Shown here piece by piece: positions 1 to 8,402 of a stretch of DNA of 64,000 nucleotides (position 1 is the first letter of the stretch; every line of letters starts with the position of its first letter). The stretch is from contig NZ_JAUOPC010000006.1 in NCBI RefSeq assembly GCF_030546805.1, forward strand, positions 248,001 to 312,000, read 5' to 3'. The notes under the pieces were generated by a model. It was not told where the DNA came from and did no database searches. It saw nothing but the letters and a program-made list of their open reading frames with translations. The DNA is from Cyclobacterium sp. 1_MG-2023 (GTDB taxonomy: Bacteria > Bacteroidota > Bacteroidia > Cytophagales > Cyclobacteriaceae). Position numbers and translations under genes: made by a program.

Positions 1-14
1 TACCCACCGTCAAC

Positions 15-30
15 TGTTCCACGTGGAACA
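15..30. promoter_or_regulatory. parS: parS-like ParB-binding site 1
   Basis: The 16-mer TGTTCCACGTGGAACA is a perfect palindrome. It matches the widely conserved parS consensus TGTTNCACGTGAAACA at all but one position. ParB binds such sites to nucleate the ParABS/SMC segregation complex near the origin. A second copy lies 30 bp further on, and both precede mnmG, a gene often found beside oriC and parAB. parA and parB themselves are not in the window. Function is inferred from the sequence match and location. Confidence 0.75.
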
Positions 31-60
31 GTAAAATAAGTAAGATTAAATTTAAACAAG

Positions 61-76
61 TGTTTCACGTGGAACA
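61..76. promoter_or_regulatory. parS: parS-like ParB-binding site 2
   Basis: TGTTTCACGTGGAACA differs from the parS consensus TGTTNCACGTGAAACA at one position and from site 1 at one position. Its centre is 46 bp from the centre of site 1, and it ends 15 bp before the mnmG start codon. ParB bound here could also affect mnmG transcription, but that is inference. Confidence 0.75.
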
Positions 77-91
77 CTAGAATATATAAAC

Positions 92-1957
92 ATGTTTCCA
101 ATATACGATGTAATAGTAGTAGGTGCAGGGCATGCAGGATGTGAAGCAGCACATGCAGCAGCAAAGATGGGTTCTTCCGTTTTATTGTGTACAATGAACA
201 TGAACACCATTGCTCAAATGTCATGCAATCCTGCCATAGGAGGAGTGGCGAAAGGTCAAATTATTAGAGAAATTGATGCGCTAGGAGGAATGTCGGGTAT
301 AATTTCTGACAAGTCTACCATTCAATTCAGAATGTTAAACAGGTCTAAAGGTCCAGCCATGTGGTCTCCAAGAAGTCAAAATGACCGCATGCGATTTGCC
401 GAAGAATGGAGGTTAGCTTTGGAGGCAACGCCCAATCTTGATTTCTGGCAAGAAATGATTACAGGTATTGTGGTTAAGGATGGAATCGTTCAAGGTGTAA
501 AAACAAGTCTTGGCTTGGAAATAAAATGTAAATCTGTGGTTTTAACCAATGGTACCTTTTTAAATGGCCTTATCCATATTGGAGAAAAGAAAATGGGAGG
601 TGGTAGGACAGGAGAAAGTGCTTCCAAAGGTATCACCGAAGATTTGATAAATCTAGGTTTTGAATCTGGTAGAATGAAAACTGGGACGCCACCTAGAGTA
701 GATGGAAGAAGTTTAGATTATTCATTAATGGAAGTTCAAGAAGGGGATATCAACCCTGAAAAGTTTTCTTATTCGTCGGAAACAAAGCCTATTCAAAAGC
801 AAAGAAACTGTTGGATCACCTATACCAACAAAGAAGTGCATGAAACCTTAGAAACAGGTTTTGATAGATCTCCTATGTTCAATGGAAGAATTCAAGGTTT
901 GGGGCCCAGGTATTGCCCTTCAATTGAAGATAAAATCAATCGTTTTGCAGAAAGAGAAAGGCATCAAATATTCGTCGAACCGGAAGGATGGAACACTGTA
1001 GAGATTTATGTGAATGGCTTTTCAACTTCCCTACCTGAAGATGTACAATATAAAGCATTAAGAAAAATCAAAGGTTTTGAAAATGCCAAAATGTTTCGAC
1101 CGGGATATGCCATAGAATATGACTTTTTTCCACCAACCCAATTGAATCTGACCCTAGAAACAAAGCTTGTTGAAAACCTATATTTTGCCGGCCAAATCAA
1201 TGGAACCACCGGATATGAAGAGGCAGCTGCACAAGGATTAATGGCAGGTATAAATGCACACAATAAAGTTAAAGAAAAAGAAGCCTTTGTTTTAAAGAGA
1301 TCTGAAGCATATATAGCAGTGCTGATTGATGATCTTATAAACAAAGGTACAGAAGAACCCTATAGAATGTTTACATCCAGGGCTGAATTTAGACTCTTAT
1401 TGAGGCAGGATAATGCAGATTTAAGATTAACACCCTATGGTTACAATTTGGGGCTTGCAAACGAAAGGGAATACCGTCAAACCCAATTAAAAGCTGAGAA
1501 AACCGAGGAACTTACAAAGAAACTTGAGAAAATAAGATTATCACCAAACCAAATAAACAAGGGCCTAGAACAGCTTAACACAGCATTGATTAAAGAAAAA
1601 ATAACTGTTGAAAAACTTATTAAGAGGCCCAACATTGGATTAAATGATATCATTAATATTAGTGAAGAACTCAAGGAAGACTTAACAGAATATTCTAAGC
1701 CCGTAAAAGAACAATCTGAAATACTGATTAAATACAAATCATACATCGACAAGGAAAGGCAAATGGTTGAAAAGATAAATAATTTAGAAGACCTTAAAAT
1801 ACCGACTACAATTTCTTACGATGAGATCAAAGCACTTTCTGCTGAAGGAAGACAAAAATTAGGTAAAATTAAGCCACAAACACTAGGTCAAGCTTCAAGA
1901 ATTAGCGGAGTTTCACCGGCAGACATGTCCATACTCACCATTTATTTAGGAAGATAA
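92..1957 (+). CDS. mnmG: tRNA uridine-5-carboxymethylaminomethyl modification enzyme MnmG (GidA)
   Basis: This FAD-dependent enzyme works with MnmE to install the cmnm5 group on wobble U34 of several tRNAs in the cytoplasm. The 621-residue protein has the normal family length. It starts with the dinucleotide-binding motif GAGHAG at residues 11-16 and contains the family segments NGTFLNGLIHIGEKKMGGG (about 153-171) and TSRAEFRLLLRQDNADLRL in the second half. It ends with the conserved tail SGVSPADMSILTIYLGR. The ATG at 92 fits the family start. Two parS-like palindromes lie immediately upstream, and the next gene begins one base after the stop, so the two are probably co-transcribed. Identification is secure. 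Confidence 0.98.
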   Translation: MFPIYDVIVVGAGHAGCEAAHAAAKMGSSVLLCTMNMNTIAQMSCNPAIGGVAKGQIIREIDALGGMSGIISDKSTIQFRMLNRSKGPAMWSPRSQNDRMRFAEEWRLALEATPNLDFWQEMITGIVVKDGIVQGVKTSLGLEIKCKSVVLTNGTFLNGLIHIGEKKMGGGRTGESASKGITEDLINLGFESGRMKTGTPPRVDGRSLDYSLMEVQEGDINPEKFSYSSETKPIQKQRNCWITYTNKEVHETLETGFDRSPMFNGRIQGLGPRYCPSIEDKINRFAERERHQIFVEPEGWNTVEIYVNGFSTSLPEDVQYKALRKIKGFENAKMFRPGYAIEYDFFPPTQLNLTLETKLVENLYFAGQINGTTGYEEAAAQGLMAGINAHNKVKEKEAFVLKRSEAYIAVLIDDLINKGTEEPYRMFTSRAEFRLLLRQDNADLRLTPYGYNLGLANEREYRQTQLKAEKTEELTKKLEKIRLSPNQINKGLEQLNTALIKEKITVEKLIKRPNIGLNDIINISEELKEDLTEYSKPVKEQSEILIKYKSYIDKERQMVEKINNLEDLKIPTTISYDEIKALSAEGRQKLGKIKPQTLGQASRISGVSPADMSILTIYLGR

Positions 1958-1958
1958 A

Positions 1959-2846
1959 ATGTATGAAAGGTTAACTAAATGTCCTCTATGCAAAAGTGAG
2001 CAGTTTAACAATCACCTTGTTGTAAAAGACCATGCCATAAGTAAAGAATCTTTTATAATATGTGAATGTAAGAATTGTAAGCTATGGTTTACCAATCCAA
2101 GACCGGATGAAGAAAATATTTCCAAGTATTATGACAAGCCCAACTATATCTCACATCAAAATAAAAGCAGAAATTTAACAGATATAGTATACAATGCAGC
2201 CAGAAAATATACACTCAAACAAAAACTTAACTGGTTAAACTCCAAAATACCCAAGAAAGGCAGGATGCTAGACTATGGTTGTGGTGTAGGTTTGTTTGCC
2301 AAAACATGTCAAAATGATGGTTGGGAAGCATACGGTATGGAACCCAACCTAAAAGCAGCATCTATAGCAAGGGAAGAAAACGGCGTCCATATAGTTGAAG
2401 ATTTCGAAGCATTACAGAAATTAAAGAAATTTGATGCCATTACCTTATTTCATGTATTGGAACACATCCACGACCTCCATGAAACATTAGATATCCTATT
2501 GGGAAGGTTGAAAAAAAGAGGGTTCTTATATCTAGCTGTTCCCAATCGTGATTCACTTGATGCAGACCTATTTAAGGAAGATTGGGCAGCGCTTGATGTA
2601 CCAAGACATTTGTACCATTTTAACAAGCAATCGATGAATTTCTTGGTTGAGCAACATCAATGCAGGCTAGTAGATACCCTTCCATTGCCCTTTGATAGTT
2701 ATTATGTTTCCTTATTAAGCCACCAAGCAAAGGGAAATAAACACAAATACTTAGAAGCTATCAAAACAGGATATCAATCAAACAAACATGCCAAAACCAA
2801 TGATAACAACTATTCTAGTTTGCTATTTGTGATTAAAAAGAAATGA
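1959..2846 (+). CDS. class I SAM-dependent methyltransferase with N-terminal zinc-ribbon-like motif
   Basis: The 295-residue protein begins with a likely zinc ribbon (C8-x2-C11 and C37-x2-C40) followed by a Rossmann methyltransferase domain. The SAM-binding motif I, LDYGCGVG, is at 104-111, and an acidic FHVLEHIHD stretch is typical of the Methyltransf_23 group. Substrate is unknown; relatives include methyltransferases of sugar and cell-surface metabolism. It starts one base after the mnmG stop and overlaps the next gene by four bases (ATGA), so translational coupling is likely. Confidence 0.85.
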   Translation: MYERLTKCPLCKSEQFNNHLVVKDHAISKESFIICECKNCKLWFTNPRPDEENISKYYDKPNYISHQNKSRNLTDIVYNAARKYTLKQKLNWLNSKIPKKGRMLDYGCGVGLFAKTCQNDGWEAYGMEPNLKAASIAREENGVHIVEDFEALQKLKKFDAITLFHVLEHIHDLHETLDILLGRLKKRGFLYLAVPNRDSLDADLFKEDWAALDVPRHLYHFNKQSMNFLVEQHQCRLVDTLPLPFDSYYVSLLSHQAKGNKHKYLEAIKTGYQSNKHAKTNDNNYSSLLFVIKKK

Positions 2847-4597
2847 AAAAACTTTTCAATATATCCTACTTAATCTTAATCGCCACTCTTTTGGCCGCTT
2901 GTGCAAAACAAAGCTCTCCTATGGGAGGGCCTAAAGATGAGGATTCACCTATACTATTGTCATCTGACCCAAAAAATGAAAGCATCAATATAAAACCGGA
3001 AAAAATAGACTTAGAATTTAATGAGTATGTTGAACTCGAAAATCCAACACAATCCATCATAATCACCCCGAAAATAGATAAAGATAAAGTCGAATACACA
3101 GCCCTTAAAGAACATGTCCTTATTGACTTAAATCAAGAATTGGAAGATAGTACAACATATGTATTTAATTTTCAGAAAAGTATTCAAGACATTACAGAAG
3201 GTAACCCCGCAGAGCAATTAAAACTCGTATTCTCTACAGGTGAAACCATAGACAGTTTATCAGTTTCAGGACAAGTTGATTATTGGTTTTCTGAAGATAA
3301 ACCGGATTATAAAGATATTCTGGTAGGATTATACATCAATGAAGACAGCACAGATTTGTTTACTTCAGCTCCTTACTATATCGCACAGGTTGACACCGCA
3401 GGAAAATATAAAATAACCAACATCAAGGCTGGGACTTTTAGGGCTTATGCTTGGTATGACGAGAACAACTCACTAAAAGCAGAACACCGAAGTGAACCAT
3501 ACGGTTTTTTATCTGAACCATTAGAGGTAAATGAAAATATAGAAAATCTACAAATAAATCTAAACCGAGCAGACTTAAGTACCTTAAAGATCAACAGAAC
3601 TTCAAGTACAAGCGGAAAATTTGATGTTATTCTTAGTAAAGACTTGGCAAATTATAATGTATTTCACCAAGACAAGAACACAAAGCTTTTTTTCCGGAAA
3701 AAAGACAATAACATAAGATTTTATCATACCGAGTTAATCAACGACAGCACTGAAGTCCGTTTACAGTTAATGGATTCGGTAGGGGTGCAAATTGATAGTA
3801 CATTTTATGCCCGATTTGAAGAAAGTGACAGAAGTAAAGAAAAACTTGAAATCTCTACACTTGGAGAGACCCAATTTATTGATACTATTAACGCAAAATT
3901 GTCCTTCAATAAACCTATTTTCAATATAAACTATGATTCATTATATATAGCCTACGATACAGCAAGTACTATTATTCTCAATCCCGATATGGTAAGCTTT
4001 GCAGACAGCTCAGGAAGTAGGACCTTGCTAAATCTAACAATTCCTATTAATGATTCTATACCCTACGAAAAGTATAAACTGATTGCAGCAGATTCTACCT
4101 TCCAAGATGTAGAAATGCTCTGGAATGAGGAAGAATTTGAAGCCACCTACAGTAGGCTAAAAAAGGATAATCTTGGGGATGAAATCAGTGGTAAAGTACT
4201 TACAGATGAACGACCAATTATTATCCAATTACTCGACAAGAGTAACAATATAATCCGAGAAAAATACCTAACTGAAACCAATCAATTTTCCTTTACAAAA
4301 CTGGAAGCAACCAATTATAAGTTAAGAGCCATCATTGATCGTAACAAGAACAAGGCTTGGGACCCGGGCAATATCAACTTCAAGATACAACCTGAACCAG
4401 TTTATTTCTATTACGATGAAGAAAGTAGAAGTAAAGAATTAATATTAAGAGGAGGTTGGACCTTACAAGACCAAATTCTTACCAAAAGAAGGGAAACAGG
4501 TCTACTTATTAACAATAAGGCTTTAGAAACTTATGAAATCGATGAAATTCCTCTAAGTATTTTAGAAATTACGGAAGATGACCTTTTAACAAATTGA
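2843..4597 (+). CDS. Ig-like domain lipoprotein of Bacteroidota
   Basis: The 584-residue protein has a type II signal peptide with lipobox LAAC and lipidation Cys20, so it should sit in the cell envelope. After it comes PMGGPKDEDSP, which opens a common Bacteroidota family with a bacterial Ig-like (Big_5) domain at about residues 35-135. The rest is rich in beta-strand-like segments and ends with a carboxypeptidase-regulatory-like region (RNKNKAWDPG). Its function is not known. It overlaps the methyltransferase by four bases and is the last gene before the presumed origin; no terminator hairpin is obvious after it. Confidence 0.8.
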   Translation: MKKLFNISYLILIATLLAACAKQSSPMGGPKDEDSPILLSSDPKNESINIKPEKIDLEFNEYVELENPTQSIIITPKIDKDKVEYTALKEHVLIDLNQELEDSTTYVFNFQKSIQDITEGNPAEQLKLVFSTGETIDSLSVSGQVDYWFSEDKPDYKDILVGLYINEDSTDLFTSAPYYIAQVDTAGKYKITNIKAGTFRAYAWYDENNSLKAEHRSEPYGFLSEPLEVNENIENLQINLNRADLSTLKINRTSSTSGKFDVILSKDLANYNVFHQDKNTKLFFRKKDNNIRFYHTELINDSTEVRLQLMDSVGVQIDSTFYARFEESDRSKEKLEISTLGETQFIDTINAKLSFNKPIFNINYDSLYIAYDTASTIILNPDMVSFADSSGSRTLLNLTIPINDSIPYEKYKLIAADSTFQDVEMLWNEEEFEATYSRLKKDNLGDEISGKVLTDERPIIIQLLDKSNNIIREKYLTETNQFSFTKLEATNYKLRAIIDRNKNKAWDPGNINFKIQPEPVYFYYDEESRSKELILRGGWTLQDQILTKRRETGLLINNKALETYEIDEIPLSILEITEDDLLTN

Positions 4598-4629
4598 TTT
4601 TCAGTAATTTAAATAAAAATAAGCGTTTA

Positions 4630-5040
4630 TTAAATTTTGTGGATAAACAAATATTAAAAGTGGATAAGTGTGAAGAAAGCTGTTTATATCAACAATTAAA
4701 ATTGGAATTAATAACAATTTTTATCCACTTTTAGAATTACTGGGGATAAGCTGCTACTTGTAAACAATTATCCACATAGATACCAACGTAAAAGTTATAC
4801 CTAATAGCAAATACCGTTTTATACACAGAAATAAACCTAATGCAATTAGTAGGCACATATTCAATGATTTAAGGGTATAAAAAAATGTGAATAACTCGTG
4901 TATAAGTATAGAAAGTTTGGTAAATGGAAGTGTATAAAAATAGTAAGTAGGAATTACCAACATATCCACCTTATAATAATAACAACAGTTTCTTTAATTT
5001 ATAAAAATCTTAAAATAAATAAGGTGTGTATAAACTTTGA
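4630..5040. other. oriC: candidate chromosomal replication origin (oriC) with DnaA-box cluster
   Basis: A gene-free AT-rich stretch holds about ten 9-mers resembling the DnaA box TTATNCACA on both strands. Perfect TTATCCACA occurs at 4638-4646 (minus) and 4768-4776 (plus). TTATNCACA variants occur at 4819-4827 (plus), 4886-4894 (minus) and 5025-5033 (minus). One-mismatch boxes occur at 4659-4667, 4721-4729, 4741-4749, 4897-4905 and 4929-4937. Very AT-rich DNA at 4970-5020 could serve as the unwinding element. Two parS-like sites and mnmG lie 4.6 kb upstream. No database or skew calculation was possible. The remainder of the gap, 5041-5389, shows nothing recognisable. Confidence 0.75.
4656..4732. 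repeat. 12-bp inverted repeat built from two DnaA boxes
   Basis: AAAAGTGGATAA at 4656-4667 is the exact reverse complement of TTATCCACTTTT at 4721-4732. The arms are 53 bp apart and each contains a one-mismatch DnaA box. The arrangement places two DnaA sites in opposite orientation within the presumed origin. Confidence 0.6.
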
Positions 5041-5389
5041 AGCTGCAAGACAATTAATTTTCTTTTTTAATTCAGTTTACCATTTTGAGATAAGGTGAAA
5101 AAATCATAAAACCTTATTCAGAACCACCAGTCAGAAATAAGATCTAAGAGAAGCAAACTTTCTTTCAGATAAGGAAATTCATTTGGTAATTGATTTTTTA
5201 AAACAAAGAAAAAAATCTGGTCCTAATTTTATAGTTAAATTTTTAGCTTTAGCTATACTTTTTAGTGCGATCAAGAGGAAAAGACTTTTTATGATTAGGC
5301 TTCCTTTTTGCTGAAGAATAAAAAGGGTTTAATAAGGACAACTACTTTCATAATAATAAAATGGTAAAGAGCTTAAATAATATCAATTT

Positions 5390-5405
5390 ATTATGCATGC
5401 ATAAT
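5390..5405. promoter_or_regulatory. 16-bp palindrome, probable MarR operator
   Basis: ATTATGCATGCATAAT is a perfect palindrome ending 30 bp before the ATG of the MarR-family gene. MarR dimers typically bind 16-20 bp palindromes overlapping their own promoters, so autoregulation of the beta-oxidation operon is likely. This is inferred from symmetry and position only. Confidence 0.6.
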
Positions 5406-5435
5406 TATTTTTAGTAAATTGAGTTCGGTAGAAAT

Positions 5436-5870
5436 ATGAAAAAAGAAGAAACGATAGATTATCAAATTAAGTCCTGTTGGCATTCCATTTCTAGAATGTA
5501 CAATCAAAAGGCAAATATGGAGGGGATTACCACCTCCATGGGCTTTGTTCTAATCAATATAGATTCTACTGAAGGAACAGCAGCAACAAAGATTGCACCT
5601 CAAATGGGATTGGAATCGAGAAGTCTAACCAGGTTATTGAAAACAATGGAAGAAAAGGATTTGATAAAGAAAGTCCAGGACCAAGCAGACAAACGATCCG
5701 TTAAAGTTTTTTTAACTGAAAAAGGTAAACAAAAAAAAGCTGCTGCAGTAAGTACTATAAAGGAGTTTAACCACAAAGTTCGTGAAAACCTAAGTGAGGA
5801 TGAGATTGGTTCCTTTTTTGTTACATTTAAGAAGATCAATAAAGTCATTGATGAACTTCAGAAGTCATAG
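5436..5870 (+). CDS. MarR-family transcriptional regulator
   Basis: The 144-residue protein has the winged-helix layout of MarR regulators. It contains a recognition-helix region (TKIAPQMGLESRSLTRLLKT, about 49-68) and the wing DKRSVKVFLTEKGK. It is the first gene of a same-strand run encoding fatty-acid beta-oxidation enzymes, with 40 bp to the next gene. The likely role is repression of that operon relieved by an acyl-CoA ligand, by analogy with other MarR regulators of fatty-acid or aromatic-acid degradation; the ligand is not visible from sequence. A 16-bp palindrome lies just upstream. Confidence 0.88.
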   Translation: MKKEETIDYQIKSCWHSISRMYNQKANMEGITTSMGFVLINIDSTEGTAATKIAPQMGLESRSLTRLLKTMEEKDLIKKVQDQADKRSVKVFLTEKGKQKKAAAVSTIKEFNHKVRENLSEDEIGSFFVTFKKINKVIDELQKS

Positions 5871-5910
5871 ACACATAGATATTAACAATAACAATAAGCT
5901 AATATAACCA

Positions 5911-8316
5911 ATGAAAAAAAGCATAAAGAGAGTTGCCGTTTTAGGTTCCGGAATAATGGGGTCGAGGATTGCTTGTCATTTCGCCAATATAGGGGTTGAA
6001 GTTTTGCTTTTGGATATTATACCCAAAGCTCCAAACGAGAAAGAAACGAAGAAAGGATTAAGCATTGAAAGCAAAGAAGTGCGGAATAGAATCGTTAATG
6101 ATGCACTGAATAGTACATTGCGTGCAAAACCGTCGCCCATTTATGACAAAGAATTCGTCAATCGGATTACTACAGGTAATTTTGATGATGATTTGCCTAA
6201 AATCGAGCATTACGATTGGGTAATTGAAGTGATTATAGAAAATTTGGAGATCAAGCAAGGCCTTTATGAAAAAGTAGAGAAATACAGGACGCCTGGTACC
6301 CTAGTTACTTCCAATACTTCAGGGATACCTATTCACCTAATGAGTGACAATAGGTCGCAGGATTTTCAGGAGTGTTTTGCAGGAACGCATTTTTTTAATC
6401 CTCCAAGGTATCTGAGATTGTTCGAAATTATTCCGGGACCAAAAACCAAACCCGAGATAATTGACTTCTTAATGAATTATGGAGACAGATTTTTGGGAAA
6501 AGAAACTGTCCTGTGTAAGGATACGCCAGCTTTTATTGCCAATAGGGTAGGAGTTTACGCCATTATCTCAGCCATACATACCATCGAAAAGCAAGGACTA
6601 AGCGTATCGGAAGTGGATAAGCTAACCGGAACGATCATAGGGAGGGCCAAATCAGCCACTTTTAGGACCTTAGACGTAGTTGGACTAGATACTACAGTCC
6701 ACGTGGCCAATAACCTCTATAAGGTACTGGAACACGATGAATCCAGAGATCGGTTTAAATTGCCAAAGAGTGTTCAGGTACTGAATGAGAACAAATGGTA
6801 CGGAGACAAGAGTGGCAAAGGATTTTTTCACATGATCAGGCATGAGAATGGTCGAAAAGAACTAAAAGAAATAGATTTTCAAACTTACGAGTACAAAGCT
6901 GTAGAAAAGCCAAAGTTTAAGGCATTAGAAGCTTCTAAAGGAATTGACGATTTGAAGGAAAGAATCAAATTTTTGGTCAATTTTGATGACAAAGCAGGAA
7001 AGTTTTATCGAGCTATTTTTTATGACCTGTTCCGTTATTGTTCATTTAGAATTCCTGAAATTGCTGATGAACTATATAGGATTGATCAAGCAGTAAGTGC
7101 AGGATTTGGCTGGGAATATGGTCCATTTGAAAATTGGGATATTTTAGGAGTAAAAGCTACAGTTGAAGCGATGGAGGAAGCAGGTGAAAAACCTGCCGAT
7201 TGGGTTTATGAAATGTTGGCTGCCGGACATACTAGTTTTTATAAAGTAGAAAATGGTCAAAAGCATTATTATGATATTCCGTCTAAATCTTACAAAGCCA
7301 TTCCCGGATTGGAATCATTTTTATTGCTGGACACGCTTAAAGCTGCCAACAAGAAAATATGGGGCAATGAAGGAGCTACCATTTATGATTTAGGTGATGA
7401 AGTGATTGGTTTGGAATTTCATACAAAGATGAATTCTTTGGGTCAAGAGGTAGTTGAAGGAATAAATACAGCCATTACCAAGGCTGAAAAATCCTATAAA
7501 GGTTTGGTCATAGGAAACGAAGGGGGAAATTTCTCCGCAGGTGCAAATCTTGCCATGTTGTACATGTTTGCGGGAGATCAGGATTTTGATGAAATTAACC
7601 TGATGATTGCCCAATTTCAAGATACCATGCTTAGGGCTCGTTTTTCTTCAGTGCCGGTGGTGGTGGCACCACATAATATGGCCTTGGGGGGCGGATGTGA
7701 ATTGTCATTGCATGCAGATGCTGTTCAGGCCCATGCAGAACTATACATGGGATTAGTAGAAGTAGGTGTAGGTTTGATTCCTGCTGGCGGTGGTACCAAA
7801 GAAATGACCATGAGATTTTCTCAAAACATTGAACCCGGAGATGTTGAACTGAATCGTCTTCAGGAGACATTTATGAACATCGCTACGGCCAAGGTTTCCA
7901 CTTCAGCTGCTGAAGCTTATAATCTGGGTTTTCTTGAACAAAAAGATGCCATAACCATCAATAGAAAGCGTCAATTGGCAGAAGCAAAAGAAAAAGTCAT
8001 CGCCTTGTATGATGCAGGATATACCCAACCCATTGAAAAGAAGGATATAAAAGTCTTAGGGAAATCCTCCTTGGCATTATTTGAAACCGGAATTTCAGGG
8101 ATGCGCTATGGAGCTTATATTTCAGAACATGATGCAAAAATCGCGAAAAAACTAGCTTGGATAATGAGTGGGGGAGATTTATCCTCACCTACAGAAGTGA
8201 GTGAAAGGTATTTGTTGGATTTGGAGAGAGAAGCTTTCCTTAGTCTAACAGGTGAAAAGAAAACTTTGGAAAGGATTCATAGTATTCTTTTCAAAGGGAA
8301 ACCTTTAAGGAATTAA
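5911..8316 (+). CDS. bifunctional 3-hydroxyacyl-CoA dehydrogenase / enoyl-CoA hydratase
   Basis: This 801-residue enzyme should catalyse hydration of enoyl-CoA and NAD-dependent oxidation of 3-hydroxyacyl-CoA, two successive beta-oxidation steps. The N-terminal dehydrogenase has the NAD motif GSGIMG at 12-17 and the catalytic histidine H160 in THFFNPP. The crotonase domain is C-terminal (about 485-700), with oxyanion-hole segments GGNFSAGANL and ALGGGCELSLHADA. The dehydrogenase-first order is opposite to E. coli FadB but is common in Bacteroidota and Actinobacteria. It follows the MarR gene by 40 bp and precedes a thiolase. Confidence 0.95.
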   Translation: MKKSIKRVAVLGSGIMGSRIACHFANIGVEVLLLDIIPKAPNEKETKKGLSIESKEVRNRIVNDALNSTLRAKPSPIYDKEFVNRITTGNFDDDLPKIEHYDWVIEVIIENLEIKQGLYEKVEKYRTPGTLVTSNTSGIPIHLMSDNRSQDFQECFAGTHFFNPPRYLRLFEIIPGPKTKPEIIDFLMNYGDRFLGKETVLCKDTPAFIANRVGVYAIISAIHTIEKQGLSVSEVDKLTGTIIGRAKSATFRTLDVVGLDTTVHVANNLYKVLEHDESRDRFKLPKSVQVLNENKWYGDKSGKGFFHMIRHENGRKELKEIDFQTYEYKAVEKPKFKALEASKGIDDLKERIKFLVNFDDKAGKFYRAIFYDLFRYCSFRIPEIADELYRIDQAVSAGFGWEYGPFENWDILGVKATVEAMEEAGEKPADWVYEMLAAGHTSFYKVENGQKHYYDIPSKSYKAIPGLESFLLLDTLKAANKKIWGNEGATIYDLGDEVIGLEFHTKMNSLGQEVVEGINTAITKAEKSYKGLVIGNEGGNFSAGANLAMLYMFAGDQDFDEINLMIAQFQDTMLRARFSSVPVVVAPHNMALGGGCELSLHADAVQAHAELYMGLVEVGVGLIPAGGGTKEMTMRFSQNIEPGDVELNRLQETFMNIATAKVSTSAAEAYNLGFLEQKDAITINRKRQLAEAKEKVIALYDAGYTQPIEKKDIKVLGKSSLALFETGISGMRYGAYISEHDAKIAKKLAWIMSGGDLSSPTEVSERYLLDLEREAFLSLTGEKKTLERIHSILFKGKPLRN

Positions 8317-8402
8317 GAAAAGCCATAATTATTGAGGTTTTACGATTCCAAAAACAGCTTCATACCAATTTAACCATATTCAAGCATTAAAATAAACATC
8401 AA

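Noticed and set aside
4754-5098. Two short frames (71 and 66 codons) inside the origin region
   Set aside because: They are low-complexity, lie over the DnaA-box cluster and resemble no protein; chance frames in AT-rich DNA.
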